Counted from the stretch's first letter, positions 49,011 to 57,784 are shown. The stretch: DNA of 64,000 bases from Streptomyces tendae (GCF_014650435.1 NZ_BMUY01000004.1:533012-597011); one strand, 5' to 3'. Translations and numbers: made by a program. The notes: generated by a model from the letters alone, not told the origin.

Positions 49011-49054
49011 ATGTTTTCATACGTCTTGCAAACCCGATGGCATATATAAATACT
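49011..49054 (+). promoter_or_regulatory. AT-rich island, probable promoter
   Basis: Between ATGTTTTCATACG and CATATATAAATACTG the AT content far exceeds the surroundings. A TTGCAA (49026) and TATATA/TATAAA (49043-49050) are present, but their spacing is too short for a standard promoter. The 320-bp gap 48945-49264 otherwise shows nothing clear; an open frame runs through it but without a convincing start. Confidence 0.4.
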
Positions 49055-49264
49055 GCTCACGGATCGCGACCCGGCCGCCCCGGACCGCGTCCGCATCTGC
49101 CGCGAACACCTCGGCCGCCGACTCCTACCCGCTCCGGCGCACCGGGTGTTCCGGTCGGGCATCGCCTGCGCGAGCGCCCGCAGCGGTCCCGGTCGTCCCC
49201 TGGACCGGGGCCGCCCCCACCCGTCGCCCACCCCGTCGACGCCGCACACCCGGAAGCGATGATC

Positions 49265-49642
49265 ATGCCCCTGACGACCACGCGCACCAGCCCGGACTGG
49301 CCCTGCCAGGTCAAGACCCCCGGCAGCTACGACTGGGAACGCTCGGCCACCAGGTGGCTGCGCGAGCTGGTCCCGGCGCGCTACGCCGGCTATCCGGCGC
49401 TGATCCGGCACCCGGTGCTGCTCGCCCGCCATGCGCAGATCCAGGTCCAGCACGAGATCCGGGTGGCCCGCACCGCGCTGCAGACCGCCCGGGCGGACCT
49501 GCCGCGGCTCGGCCTGCACGAGGCGGCCATCGAGCACACCATCAAGCTGTACGCGGCGGAGGTGCTCCAGTTGCAGCACATCGCGCGCAGCGTGCGGGCC
49601 GTCACCGAGGCGCTGGCCGAGCGGGGCGCCGCCGGGCGCTGA
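49265..49642 (+). CDS. Hypothetical helical protein (125 aa)
   Basis: I chose the second of two close ATGs (49265 rather than 49259), because CGGAAG is then at a proper distance. The protein is basic and helical: SYDWERSATRWLRELVPARYAGYPALIRHPVLLARHAQ, then a long HEIRVARTALQTARADL...IEHTIKLYAAEVLQLQHIARSVRAVTEAL helix region. No membrane helix or enzyme motif appears. I do not recognise it. An AT-rich promoter-like island lies 210 bp upstream. Confidence 0.75.
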   Translation: MPLTTTRTSPDWPCQVKTPGSYDWERSATRWLRELVPARYAGYPALIRHPVLLARHAQIQVQHEIRVARTALQTARADLPRLGLHEAAIEHTIKLYAAEVLQLQHIARSVRAVTEALAERGAAGR

Positions 49643-49665
49643 CGGATCCCGACGGGCGAGGACCC

Positions 49666-50166
49666 TCAGTCCACCGGGTGCCCGGGCCGTACGGTGCGGG
49701 CGTCGGCGAGCCGCAGCAGCGGTCCGGCGGCCTGTCCGGCCGCCCGCTCGCGCCCGCCCCACTCGACCGGCTCCAGGACGAAGCCGACGTGGTCGCCTCC
49801 CGCGGTCCGCTCGACGACCCGCCCGACGAACCACGCCTCGGCGTCCGCCAGCACGGCGGCCCCTCCGTACGCCTCGCGCCAGCGGACCCGGCGGAACTTG
49901 TCGACGTCGTCGCCGGTCAGAGCGCCGAACAGCTCGGCCGTCCCGCGCTGGTCACGGGCCAGCAGGTGGACCGCCAGGACGTCGGCGGACCGCGCGACGC
50001 GGAAGGTCCGGTTGACGTCGGAGATCCACACGACGTACCGCACGGGCCGGATGGAGCACTGCGAGGAGAAGCCGACCAGGCAGCCGGCCCGTTCCCCGTG
50101 CGCGGCCGCCGTGACGACGCACATGTCCGGGTCGAGCCGGTCCAGGAACACGTCCATGGCGGCCAT
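49666..50166 (-). CDS. Flavin reductase-like (FMN-binding split barrel) protein
   Basis: This 166-aa protein has the flavin reductase domain pattern: PDMCVVTAAAHGERAGCLVGFSSQCSIRPVRYVVWIS (the T/AG.LVGFSSQ strand-loop binding FMN), then VLAVHLLARDQRGTAELFGALTGDDVDKF. Such proteins reduce flavin with NAD(P)H for a partner monooxygenase or bind FMN/F420. No monooxygenase gene is adjacent. ATG 50166 has no strong ribosome site but lies 18 bp after the ATP-grasp gene stop, so they are probably co-transcribed. Confidence 0.82.
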   Translation of the reverse strand: MAAMDVFLDRLDPDMCVVTAAAHGERAGCLVGFSSQCSIRPVRYVVWISDVNRTFRVARSADVLAVHLLARDQRGTAELFGALTGDDVDKFRRVRWREAYGGAAVLADAEAWFVGRVVERTAGGDHVGFVLEPVEWGGRERAAGQAAGPLLRLADARTVRPGHPVD

Positions 50167-50184
50167 GCTGGGCGCCGGGGCGGA

Positions 50185-51018
50185 TCAGGTGGCGAGCAGG
50201 CGTCGCAGGGCCGTGCGCAGGGCGGCGACGAAGGCGTCGCGGGCCGGCTCGTCGAGGGCGTCCAGGGACAGGTAGGGGTTGAGGTCCTCCAGCTCGACCA
50301 GCAGCAGCTCACCGCCCGGGGCGCGGCAGGCGTCGACGCGCTGGATTCCGTGGTCGACGCCGTTCCACTCGATGAACCGCCGGGCGAAGTCGAGGTCGGC
50401 CACGGTGGCGTCGTACGGCTCCAGCTGCCAGCGGCGGTCGGGGTGCGGCGCGTGGAGGGCGTACTGGTAGTCGTGGTCGACGAAGTAGAAGGAGACCTCG
50501 TAGGCGAAGTCGACGCGCGGCTGGACGAGCAGGTCCCGGGCGCCGGCCAGCACCTCGGGCACCCGGGCCGCGGGGACGATCCGCAGGCCCGCCGAGTCGG
50601 CGCCGCGCCTGGGCTTGACGACGTACTCCTCGGCGGCGGGCAGCCGGTGCAGGTCCTCGGCGCGGTCGACGGTGGGGATGACCGGGAAGCCCGCGGCGGT
50701 GAGGTCGAGCAGGTACTGCTTGCCGACCATGTCCGCCCGGCCGGTGAGCTGGTTGTAGACGCGCGTCCCTCGTTCGGTCGCGCGCTCGCGGAACGCCTCG
50801 TAGGCGGCCTCGTACCCCTGCACCGGCCCGCTGTTGCGGACGACGACCGCGTCGAAGGCGTCCAGCAGCGCGGCGGCGTCCCGGGGATGGCACAGGGCCA
50901 GGTCGAACTCCTCGCGCAGCCGCGAGGTCAGGTGGATGTCCTCGTCGCAGTAGCGCCGCCCGCGCGCCTGGTAGGCCAGGTCGGTGACGTACAGGATGCG
51001 GGGGCGGGTGGACGGCAT
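50185..51018 (-). CDS. Stand-alone ATP-grasp ligase-like enzyme
   Basis: This 277-aa protein starts at ATG 51018, preceded by GGAGGAG. It has an N-terminal pre-grasp part (RPRILYVTDLAYQARGRRYCDEDIHLTSRL), the ATP-binding EYVVKPRRGADSAGLRIV, a DLLVQPRVDFAYEVSFYFVDHDYQYALHAP strand pair and the metal-binding LLLVELEDLNPYLSLDAL. It resembles glutathione synthetase- or RimK-like ligases that join carboxylates to amines. It has no precursor peptide gene nearby, unlike tgmB. It is probably in one transcript with the flavin-reductase-like gene. The divergent TetR gene shares its promoter region. Confidence 0.85.
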   Translation of the reverse strand: MPSTRPRILYVTDLAYQARGRRYCDEDIHLTSRLREEFDLALCHPRDAAALLDAFDAVVVRNSGPVQGYEAAYEAFRERATERGTRVYNQLTGRADMVGKQYLLDLTAAGFPVIPTVDRAEDLHRLPAAEEYVVKPRRGADSAGLRIVPAARVPEVLAGARDLLVQPRVDFAYEVSFYFVDHDYQYALHAPHPDRRWQLEPYDATVADLDFARRFIEWNGVDHGIQRVDACRAPGGELLLVELEDLNPYLSLDALDEPARDAFVAALRTALRRLLAT

Positions 51019-51097
51019 ACGGAACTCCTCCAGGGCTGATCGGAAGTGATCGTATGCGACCGGCGCGACGCGTCGACAGGTGCGGGCAGGTCCAGGA

Positions 51098-51140
51098 AGG
51101 TGCACTCAGTTCCCTCCATTCGCTGCACTGAGTGCCACCT
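51098..51140. promoter_or_regulatory. Candidate TetR operator region
   Basis: AGGTGCACTCAGT (51098-51110) is matched by ACTGAGTGCCACCT (51127-51140), an inverted repeat with one extra base and a 16-bp spacer. It lies between the ATP-grasp gene and the divergent TetR gene. The 12-mer CACTGAGTGCCA (51126-51137) recurs exactly at 51976-51987. Confidence 0.6.
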
Positions 51141-51168
51141 GCCTGGCCGGGCTGCTACGTTCCCCTTC

Positions 51169-51903
51169 ATGAGCACCAGCAGCGCGGCTCCCCGCCGCGG
51201 GGACGGGACGGACCCGGCGGAGGGCCGGCCGCCGATGCGGGAGGCGCTGGTCGCGGCGGCGTTCCGGCTGTTCCTCGAACGGGGGTACGAACAGACCACC
51301 GTGGACGACATCGTCGCCCTCGCGGGCGTCGGACGGCGTTCCTTCTTCCGGTACTTCCCGTCCAAGGAGGACGTGGTCTTCCCCGACCACGAACGGTGCC
51401 TGAGCGACATGCAGGCGTTCCTGGCCCGCTCCCCCGAGGACGCCGACCCGGTGCGCCGGGTGTGCGACGCGGCCCGGCTCGTGCTGCGCATGTACGCCGA
51501 GAACCCGGCGTTCTCCGTCCAGCGGTACCACCTCACCAAGAAGGTCCCCGGGCTGCGCGCCTACGAGTTGTCGGTGGTGTGGCGCTACGAGCGCGCCCTG
51601 GCCGAGTATCTGCGCGGGCGGCTGGGGGGACGCCCGGACGGGATCCTGCGCGCCGACGTGATCGCGGCCGCGGTGGTCGCGGCGCACAACAACGCCCTGC
51701 GGTCCTGGCTGCGTTCGGACGGCCGGGACGACGCGGGTGCCGCGGTGGACCACGCCCTGGCGTACGCGCAGTCCGCCTTCGGCGACGTGCCCGTGCCACC
51801 CCGGGGCACCTCGCCCGAGGACGTGGTGGTCGTGGCCGCGCGCCGCGGGACACCCCTGTGGCAGGTGCTGCGGGAGATCGAGGACGCGTTCGCGCGCGAC
51901 TGA
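51169..51903 (+). CDS. TetR-family regulator
   Basis: This 244-aa regulator starts at ATG 51169. No clear ribosome site is seen, so translation may be leaderless or start later. A disordered 20-residue N-terminus precedes the helix-turn-helix TTVDDIVALAGVGRRSFFRYFPSKEDVVF (about 43-71). The ligand-binding domain and a Pro/Gly linker follow, with a C-terminal helix (GTPLWQVLREIEDAFARD). Identical CACTGAGTGCCA words lie before it and before the downstream Zn-ribbon gene. It therefore probably controls both itself and that gene, and perhaps the divergent ATP-grasp gene. Confidence 0.9.
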   Translation: MSTSSAAPRRGDGTDPAEGRPPMREALVAAAFRLFLERGYEQTTVDDIVALAGVGRRSFFRYFPSKEDVVFPDHERCLSDMQAFLARSPEDADPVRRVCDAARLVLRMYAENPAFSVQRYHLTKKVPGLRAYELSVVWRYERALAEYLRGRLGGRPDGILRADVIAAAVVAAHNNALRSWLRSDGRDDAGAAVDHALAYAQSAFGDVPVPPRGTSPEDVVVVAARRGTPLWQVLREIEDAFARD

Positions 51904-51953
51904 CGCCCGGGCAACCACGGCTCACGCAGGCGCCCGTCGGCTTCAATCAAGGG

Positions 51954-51990
51954 TACCGAGTGCCTTTACGAGTGACACTGAGTGCCATAC
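51954..51990. promoter_or_regulatory. Second TetR-type operator, before the Zn-ribbon gene
   Basis: Three spaced half-sites, CGAGTGCC (51957), CGAGTGAC (51969) and TGAGTGCC (51979), lie in a row. The exact 12-mer CACTGAGTGCCA at 51976-51987 is shared with the TetR promoter. They lie about 100 bp before the Zn-ribbon/OB-fold start. Confidence 0.6.
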
Positions 51991-52088
51991 GCTGTGGTCC
52001 GTGCACGGTGGCACGGTGAGCCGCGCACACGCGTGCCCGGTTGACCGCGCACGCGGGATTCCGGCCCGAGTGCAGGGAGTTGACCAGC

Positions 52089-52511
52089 GTGTACCACTCA
52101 GGAAACGTCGCTCAGCAGGCGGCCGGCCCCGCGACGGGCCTGCTCGACCCGAAGACCGAGAGCCGGGCCCCGGAGACCGAGGCCGTCTTCTACCAGCGCT
52201 GCACCTGGTGCGGAACCGCCATGTACCACCGGGTGCTGTGCCCGGTCTGTCGCGGCAGCGAGCTGCGGACGGAGCGGAGCGAGGGCACCGGGACGGTTCG
52301 CCACGCCACGGTGGTGCACCGCAACACCCCCGCCGCCCGCAATGTCTCCCTCATCGAGATGGCCGAGGGCTTCGTGCTGCGCGGCCGCGTCATGGGGCCG
52401 CTCATCGGCATCCACAGCGGCGACCGGGTGCGGCTGTCCACGGCCAAGGACCCGGTGCGCGGCGAGCCGGTCTTCCAGCTGGTCGACGAGCCGTACCGGG
52501 CCTGGACCTGA
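52089..52511 (+). CDS. Zn-ribbon/OB-fold protein (DUF35, acyl-CoA-associated)
   Basis: This 140-aa protein starts at GTG 52089 with AGGGAG upstream. An N-terminal rubredoxin-like Zn ribbon (CTWCGTAMYHRVLCPVC, Cys pairs at about 39/42 and 53/56) is followed by an OB-fold (GTVRHATVVHR; LIEMAEGFVLRGRVMG; GDRVRLS). DUF35 proteins associate with thiolases or acyl-CoA-handling enzymes and bind CoA. No thiolase gene is adjacent. The operator shared with the TetR gene suggests a common inducer, possibly an acyl-CoA. That link is an inference. Confidence 0.88.
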   Translation: MYHSGNVAQQAAGPATGLLDPKTESRAPETEAVFYQRCTWCGTAMYHRVLCPVCRGSELRTERSEGTGTVRHATVVHRNTPAARNVSLIEMAEGFVLRGRVMGPLIGIHSGDRVRLSTAKDPVRGEPVFQLVDEPYRAWT

Positions 52512-52518
52512 GGACCGG

Positions 52519-52926
52519 TCAGTTCCCGGGCGCCGTTTCGGGGCTGAGCGTGATGCGGATGCCCACGGTGCCGTCGAGTCCCCTGCGCAGCCGGCTGCCG
52601 AGGAGCGTGAGCAGGCCGACGACCCGGTACTTGCGGATCAGCAGCTTCCGGTAGCGGGCCGTGGTGGCCGGGTCGCAGATCTCCGCCGTGCCCGGGACCT
52701 GGTCGCCCTTCGGCCTGCCGCGTACGTCGCAGGGGCCCACCAGGACGTCGGCGCGGTTGCGCACGCGCTTGACCTTCCAGGAGTCGGCCACCGTCCAGAC
52801 GCCGAGCGTGTCCCCGTCCCGCACGACCCACACCGGGGTGGCGACCGGGGTGCCGTTCTTCCGGTAGGTGGTGACCAGCAGGTACTTGCCGGAGCCGAGC
52901 CGGTCCAGTGACGCGTCGTCGTCCAT
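52519..52926 (-). CDS. PPOX-class (F420/FMN-dependent) split-barrel oxidoreductase
   Basis: A 135-aa split-barrel protein: KYLLVTTYRKNGTPVATPVWVVRDGDTLGVWT, then SWKVKRVRNRADVLVGPCDVRG. This is the pattern of PPOX-class F420-dependent enzymes (TIGR03666-like), with T.R.dG.P...PVW and the K-R basic strand. It reduces an unknown compound with F420H2 or binds a flavin. ATG 52926 was chosen, though GGAG is very close to it. It lies seven bases from the convergent Zn-ribbon gene. Confidence 0.85.
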   Translation of the reverse strand: MDDDASLDRLGSGKYLLVTTYRKNGTPVATPVWVVRDGDTLGVWTVADSWKVKRVRNRADVLVGPCDVRGRPKGDQVPGTAEICDPATTARYRKLLIRKYRVVGLLTLLGSRLRRGLDGTVGIRITLSPETAPGN

Positions 52927-52976
52927 GCTCCGGAAGTCTAGGCGTCCCCGCGCCGGCGCCCCACGCCGCCCGCGCT

Positions 52977-54158
52977 TCACTCCAGGACCGACGCCATCCT
53001 GCGCACCGCCTCCGTGAGGATCTCCGGCGAGGTCGCCAGGTTGAGCCGTACGTGTCCCGCCCCGCCGTCGCCGAAGGGGATGCCGGAGCTGAGGGCCACC
53101 CGGCCGCGGTCGAGGAAGACCTCCGCCGGGTCGGCGCCGAGGCCGAGGGCGCGGCAGTCCAGCCAGGCGAGGTAGGTCGCCTCCCCGGGGCGGTGGACGA
53201 CTCCCGGGAGCCGCTCGGCGAGCAGGCCGGTGAGCAGCCGCCGGTTCTCGTCGAGCCCGGCGAGCACGGCGTCCAGCCAGGCGGTGCCGTCGCGCAGGGC
53301 GGCGGTATGGGCGAGGACGCCGACATGGCTCGGCCCGTGACCGACCTCCTCCGGCATCCGCGCCAGGTCGTCGGCGGCACCGGGCCCGGCGACGGCCAGG
53401 GCCGCCTTGAGGCCGGCCAGGTTCCAGCCCTTGGACGCCGACATCAGCGAGAGGCCGCGCTCGGCGCCGGGCACGCTCAGGTAGGGCACGAACCGCGCGT
53501 CGGGGGCGGTGACGACCGGGGCGTGGATCTCGTCGGCGACCACCCGGACGCCGTACCGCTCCGCGAGGGCGGCGACGGCCGCCAGTTCCTCGGCGGTGTG
53601 GACCGTGCCGGTGGGGTTGTGCGGGCTGCACAGCAGGAAGGCCGCCCGGCCGCCACCCGAGACGGCCCGCCGGAACTCCTCCTCCAGCACGCCGAGGTCG
53701 ATCCGCAGGTCCGGGCCGAGCGGCGCCTCGACCACGCGCCGGTCCAGGTCGGTGACGAACTGGTAGAACGGCGGGTACACCGGCGGATTGACGATCACCG
53801 GGTCACCGGGCCCGGTGACGAGCTTGAGCATCTCCACCACGCCCAGCATCACGTCGGGCACGATCGCCGTGCGTTCCACGGCCAGGTCGTCCCAGCCCCA
53901 CCTCTTGGCGGCGAAGGCGGCGAGTGCCTCGGCGTAGGCGGTGCCGACGGGGTAGCCGGTGTCGCCCAGTTCCATGGCGTCGGTGACGGCCCGCACGACG
54001 GGCCCGGCCAGCGGCACGTCCATCTCGGCCACCCACAGCGGCAGTACGTCCGCTGGGTAGGTGCGCCACTTCATGCTCGTGCGCCGGCGCAGCTCGTCCG
54101 GCGTGAGCGCGCGCAGGGGGTTCGGTTCACCTGGCTGGTCCCACGGGATGCTGGTCAT
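52977..54158 (-). CDS. PLP-dependent aminotransferase/C-S lyase (PatB/MalY-like)
   Basis: This 393-aa fold-type I PLP enzyme starts at ATG 54158. The PLP lysine is K243 in [23 protein letters not shown] and [11 protein letters not shown] (Asp bonding to the pyridine nitrogen) are conserved, and [12 protein letters not shown] and [16 protein letters not shown] are typical of the MalY/PatB group. These cleave cystathionine or cysteine conjugates (beta-lyase), and some regulate sugar uptake. C-S lyase activity is the likeliest reading. It stands alone, divergent from the protease gene. Confidence 0.92.
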   Translation of the reverse strand: MTSIPWDQPGEPNPLRALTPDELRRRTSMKWRTYPADVLPLWVAEMDVPLAGPVVRAVTDAMELGDTGYPVGTAYAEALAAFAAKRWGWDDLAVERTAIVPDVMLGVVEMLKLVTGPGDPVIVNPPVYPPFYQFVTDLDRRVVEAPLGPDLRIDLGVLEEEFRRAVSGGGRAAFLLCSPHNPTGTVHTAEELAAVAALAERYGVRVVADEIHAPVVTAPDARFVPYLSVPGAERGLSLMSASKGWNLAGLKAALAVAGPGAADDLARMPEEVGHGPSHVGVLAHTAALRDGTAWLDAVLAGLDENRRLLTGLLAERLPGVVHRPGEATYLAWLDCRALGLGADPAEVFLDRGRVALSSGIPFGDGGAGHVRLNLATSPEILTEAVRRMASVLE

Positions 54159-54306
54159 GGGGCCAAGATAGGTCGCCGCGGCGGCGTGGGGGAACCGGAC
54201 ACCGGCCCGGTGAACACCGCGGTTCCCGCCCTCGTATGGGAGGGGGGCGTTCGACGTCCGGAGGCCCCCGCGGCGACGCCGCGCGGTCGGTTCCGGGAGC
54301 GCACGC

Positions 54307-55650
54307 ATGAGGCACGCACGACGACGCATCGTCCGGCGAGTGACACGGCTGGCGGCCGTCGGCGGACTGCTGGTCGGCTCGGCGATGGTCACCCGGGCCG
54401 TGGCGAGCGAACCACCCGACGCCTCCACCGCGCCGCGCACCCTCGCCCGGACCGCGTCCGGCGCCGGCGCCGACCTCGTCTCCCGGCTGGGCACCGACCG
54501 TACGGCGGGCCACTGGGTCGACTCCGACGGCCGGCCCGTGGTGGCGGTCACGGACGAGCACACCGCCGAGGAGGTGCGGCGGGCCGGGGCCACGGCGAAG
54601 CGGGTGCGGCACAGCATGTCCGAGCTGCGGTCGGCGACCTCCACACTGCGTGCGGCACCCCGGGTGTCCGGTACGGCCTGGGCGCTGGACTACCGGTCGA
54701 ACGAGGTGGTGGTGCGCGGCGACCGCACGGTCTCCGGGTCCGACTGGTCGCGGCTGACGGGTGTCGCTCAGGACATCGGCGGGTTCGTCCGCATGGAGCG
54801 CACCGGGGGCGTCTTCACCACCCGCCTCAACGGCGCGGAGCCGATCCTGTCCACGGCGGGACGCTGCTCGGCGGGCTTCAACGTGACCGACGGCACGCGC
54901 GACTTCATCCTGACCGCGGGCCACTGCGGACCCACGGGGTCCGTCTGGTTCGGCGACGGCCGGGGCGACCGGCAGGTCGGCAGGACGGTCGCGGGAAGCT
55001 TCCCCGGGGACGACTTCTCCCTGGTCGAGTACGCGAACGGCAAGGCGGGCGACGGCGCCGATCTGGTGGCGGTCGGCGACGGCAAGGGCGTGCGGATCAC
55101 GGGGACGGGCGAACCGGCGGTCGGACAGCGGGTGTTCCGCAGCGGGAGCACCAGCGGGCTGCGCGACGGCCGGGTGACGGCACTGGACGCGACGGTCAAC
55201 TACCCGGAGGGCACGGTCACCGGCCTGATCGAGACCGACGTGTGCGCCGAGCCCGGGGACAGCGGTGGGCCGATGTTCTCCGAGGGCATCGCGCTCGGCG
55301 TGACGTCGGGCGGCAGCGGCGACTGCGACAAGGGCGGCACCACCTTCTTCCAGCCGCTGCCGGAGGCCATGGAGTCGCTCGGGGTCCGGCTCGTCGGCTC
55401 CGGGCGGCAGGACGCCGCCGCGGGCACCTCGGCGACCGCGCCGCCGGGCGCCGCGACCCCGGGGGCGTCGGCACCCGCGACGGGCGCCGAGGGTTCGACG
55501 CTGCTCGCCCGGCTCACCGACCGCAGGAACGTCGGGCCGGGGCTGCTGATCGTCGCGGGCAGTCTGGTGGCGCTGGTGGCCACGCGGTGGATCCGGGCGG
55601 AAGCGGACCGCAAGGCCTACCAGCGGCACTACTCGGCGACGTGGGGCTGA
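54307..55650 (+). CDS. Streptogrisin-like S1 serine protease with C-terminal membrane anchor
   Basis: This 447-aa protein starts at ATG 54307 with GGGAG eight bases upstream. An N-terminal signal (residues about 13-33) precedes a pro-region. The chymotrypsin-fold catalytic residues are H206 (TAGHC), D236 (GDDFSLVEY) and S319 ([10 protein letters not shown]). Cys pairs match streptogrisin-type enzymes. A disordered Ala/Thr/Pro linker leads to a membrane helix [19 protein letters not shown] (about 413-431) and a charged tail. Streptogrisins are normally released, so this one is probably tethered to the outer face of the membrane with its tail in the cytoplasm. Confidence 0.92.
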   Translation: MRHARRRIVRRVTRLAAVGGLLVGSAMVTRAVASEPPDASTAPRTLARTASGAGADLVSRLGTDRTAGHWVDSDGRPVVAVTDEHTAEEVRRAGATAKRVRHSMSELRSATSTLRAAPRVSGTAWALDYRSNEVVVRGDRTVSGSDWSRLTGVAQDIGGFVRMERTGGVFTTRLNGAEPILSTAGRCSAGFNVTDGTRDFILTAGHCGPTGSVWFGDGRGDRQVGRTVAGSFPGDDFSLVEYANGKAGDGADLVAVGDGKGVRITGTGEPAVGQRVFRSGSTSGLRDGRVTALDATVNYPEGTVTGLIETDVCAEPGDSGGPMFSEGIALGVTSGGSGDCDKGGTTFFQPLPEAMESLGVRLVGSGRQDAAAGTSATAPPGAATPGASAPATGAEGSTLLARLTDRRNVGPGLLIVAGSLVALVATRWIRAEADRKAYQRHYSATWG

Positions 55651-55719
55651 CCGGGGTGGTACGAGGGCCGGCCCGTGGGGCTGCCGGGGGCCGGGACGGC
55701 GAGGAGGCTCGGGCGCCGG

Positions 55720-55893
55720 TCAGGCGGCGTTCACGGACTCCGGGGCCGCGTTGGCCCACTCCATGACCAGCCGCTGGTACTCCGCGCGCTGCTCGACGCT
55801 CAGTGTCCCGCCCGACCGGAGCCACAGGGCCCGGATCTCCTCGTTGACCTCGGCAGCCGATCGCTCGGAGGAGGGTTCAACAGTGGTGGACAT
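55720..55893 (-). CDS. Small 57-aa conserved protein, probably leaderless
   Basis: The peptide begins MSTTVEPSSERSAAEVNEEI at ATG 55893. It continues with a helical EIRALWLRSGGTLSVEQRAEYQRLVMEWANAA. There is no ribosome site. A TATGCT -10-like hexamer (55906-55901, minus strand) ends seven bases before the ATG, so the transcript probably starts at the ATG. An upstream in-frame ATG at 55905 (MLHN) is an alternative. It is a Streptomyces-type orphan with no known function. It ends 69 bp from the convergent protease gene. Confidence 0.75.
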   Translation of the reverse strand: MSTTVEPSSERSAAEVNEEIRALWLRSGGTLSVEQRAEYQRLVMEWANAAPESVNAA

Positions 55894-56082
55894 GTTGTGA
55901 AGCATACGGCGCCCGGCGTGAAGACGATGTGAGTAATCGCGAGCCAAACGGACAAAACGGACCGTGTTACTGATCACGTCGATGGTCTCATCTGTCAAGA
56001 CCTACCGGCGAGTTCGTTCCCACCGGATGTGTCCTGCCGCACACGGCCCGCCTGTTCACACCCCGCCGGGCGCCGGTCTCCG

Positions 56083-56778
56083 TCAGGTGCCCGGCTTGCG
56101 GCCGTACACGTAGACGTCGTCGCCCTTCTTCAGCAGCGACCAGTACTTCTTGGCGTCGGTCTTCGTCATGTTGACGCAGCCGTGCGAGCCGGGCGGGCTC
56201 CACACGCTGACGCCGACGGAGTGGAAGGCCTGGCCGCCGTCGAAGAACTGGCTGTAGGGCATCGGCACGTGGTAGATGGTCGAGACGTGGTCGATGTTGC
56301 GCCAGTAGACCTTCTTCAGGCCAGTGCGGGTCTCGTAGCCGTTGCGCCCGGTGCGGACCGGCACCGGCCCGTACACCAGCTTCTTGCCGTCCTGGATCCA
56401 GCTCAGCTGGAGGCTGAGGTTCACACAGGCGATCCGACCCTTGTTGGTGGGGCACTTGCCGGATTTGTTCGGATTCTTTCCGACGGCCTTCTGCTTCGTC
56501 ATCAGGTCCATCACACCCCAGGTGACAGGACCCGCGTAGCCGGCGTTGGGCTGGATGCCGTGCTTGGTCTGGAAGGCGCGGATGGCCTTGCAGTCGGCGG
56601 TGGACTGCTTGCCGTCGGCCTTGCGGCCGAGGAACTTCTCCACCTTCTTCTGGTACGGACCCGCCTTCGCGGTGCAGCTCGCGGCCTGGGCCGGTGCCGC
56701 CGTGAGCGCGAGTGTGAGCGGTGCCACCAGTGCGGTGACCCCGAGTGCGACGGCTCCCCGTCTGCGTGTGTCCCCCAT
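56083..56778 (-). CDS. L,D-transpeptidase (YkuD) with peptidoglycan-binding-like domain
   Basis: This 231-aa secreted enzyme starts at ATG 56778; the signal peptide ends near APAQA (residue 32). A peptidoglycan-binding-like repeat (DCKAIRAFQTKHGIQPNAGYAGPVTW, about 62-90) is followed by a YkuD domain. The catalytic motif is SVWSPPGSHGCVNMT (Cys near residue 202) with the upstream His-containing segment. It forms 3-3 crosslinks or attaches proteins to peptidoglycan in the cell wall. A relatively long Lys-rich linker separates the domains. It is monocistronic. Confidence 0.92.
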   Translation of the reverse strand: MGDTRRRGAVALGVTALVAPLTLALTAAPAQAASCTAKAGPYQKKVEKFLGRKADGKQSTADCKAIRAFQTKHGIQPNAGYAGPVTWGVMDLMTKQKAVGKNPNKSGKCPTNKGRIACVNLSLQLSWIQDGKKLVYGPVPVRTGRNGYETRTGLKKVYWRNIDHVSTIYHVPMPYSQFFDGGQAFHSVGVSVWSPPGSHGCVNMTKTDAKKYWSLLKKGDDVYVYGRKPGT

Positions 56779-56933
56779 GGCCGGTCATGCCTTTCGCGTC
56801 GAGGCGGTGCGCCGGGCGGAAGGTCGCCTTCGTGCGATCCCGGCATGCTAGACCGCCCTCCGGCGGCTTTGGTTGCGCGCCGGCGGCCGCCGCGACGCAA
56901 CCGTGACAAACACCACCAGGCCCCCCTTGTCCG

Positions 56934-57734
56934 TCAGTCCGCGCCTTCCGCCTCCCCAAGGGCACGTCTGAAGCCGGTGTTGACGGCGGTCAGGCCGCCG
57001 TCGACCGCCAGGGTGGTCCCGGTGATCCAGGAGGCGTCGTGCGAGGCGAGGAAGGCGACGGCCGCCGCGACGTCCTCGGGCTCGCCGACCCGGCCGAGCG
57101 GGTACAGCCCTCGCACCGCCGCCAGTTCCTCGTCCCGGCCCTCCCAGGCCGTGGTGCGCACCGTGCCCGGCGTCACCAGGTTGACGCGGACACCGCGCGG
57201 GGCCGCGTGTCCGGCGAGGGTGCGGGTCAGCGAGCCGAGACCTGCCTTCGCGGCGCTGTAGGCGTGATTGCCGAAGTCCTGCACCCCGTTGACCGAGCCG
57301 ATGCTCACGATCGCCCCGCGCCCGGAGGCGGCGAGGTGGGGCAGGGCGGCCCGGCAGCAGCGGTAGGCCCCGGTGAGGGTCACGTCGAGGTCGCGGGCCC
57401 AGACCTCGTCCGGTTCGTCCTCGAAGAGGGGGGCGTCGGGCGTGCAGGCGAAGGCGTTGTTGACCAGCACGTCCAGGCCGCCGAAGATCTCCACGGCGTG
57501 GGCGACGGCCCTGTCCACGGCTGCCCGGTCGCCGACGTCGCAGGCGAACGGGGCCACGTCGAGCCCCTCGTTGGCCAGCTCCGCCGCCGTCCGCCGCGCC
57601 GCGGCGAGGTCCACGTCGGTCAGCAGCACCCTGGCCCCCTCCGTGGCGAGCCGGCGTGCGGTGGCCGCGCCGATGCCCCGGGCCGCGCCCGTCACGAGTG
57701 CCGCGTGGTCGGTGAACCGCCTGGTGTCCGTCAT
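56934..57734 (-). CDS. SDR family oxidoreductase
   Basis: This 266-aa classical SDR has the cofactor motif TGAARGIG (15-22), D-V-D at the second strand pointing to NAD, DVLVNNAFA, the catalytic S in SIGSVNG and YSAAK. DGGLTAVNTG lies near the C-terminus. It is one of three SDRs in the window and most resembles cyclohexanol or 3-oxoacyl-ACP reductase-like enzymes. The substrate is unknown. The start at 57734 has no strong ribosome site. It is divergent from a small membrane-anchored protein 50 bp away. Confidence 0.9.
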   Translation of the reverse strand: MTDTRRFTDHAALVTGAARGIGAATARRLATEGARVLLTDVDLAAARRTAAELANEGLDVAPFACDVGDRAAVDRAVAHAVEIFGGLDVLVNNAFACTPDAPLFEDEPDEVWARDLDVTLTGAYRCCRAALPHLAASGRGAIVSIGSVNGVQDFGNHAYSAAKAGLGSLTRTLAGHAAPRGVRVNLVTPGTVRTTAWEGRDEELAAVRGLYPLGRVGEPEDVAAAVAFLASHDASWITGTTLAVDGGLTAVNTGFRRALGEAEGAD

Positions 57735-57784
57735 GGGCCCGACCGTACTGCCGCGACGATCACGGCGGCAGATAGCGTGCGGCC

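Noticed and set aside
48945..49264. An upstream extension of the 125-aa helical protein starting at ATG 49008 (MNVFIRLANPMAYIN).
   Set aside because: The region is Pro/Arg-rich after 20 residues, contains an AT-rich promoter-like stretch and lacks a ribosome site; the shorter start is better supported.
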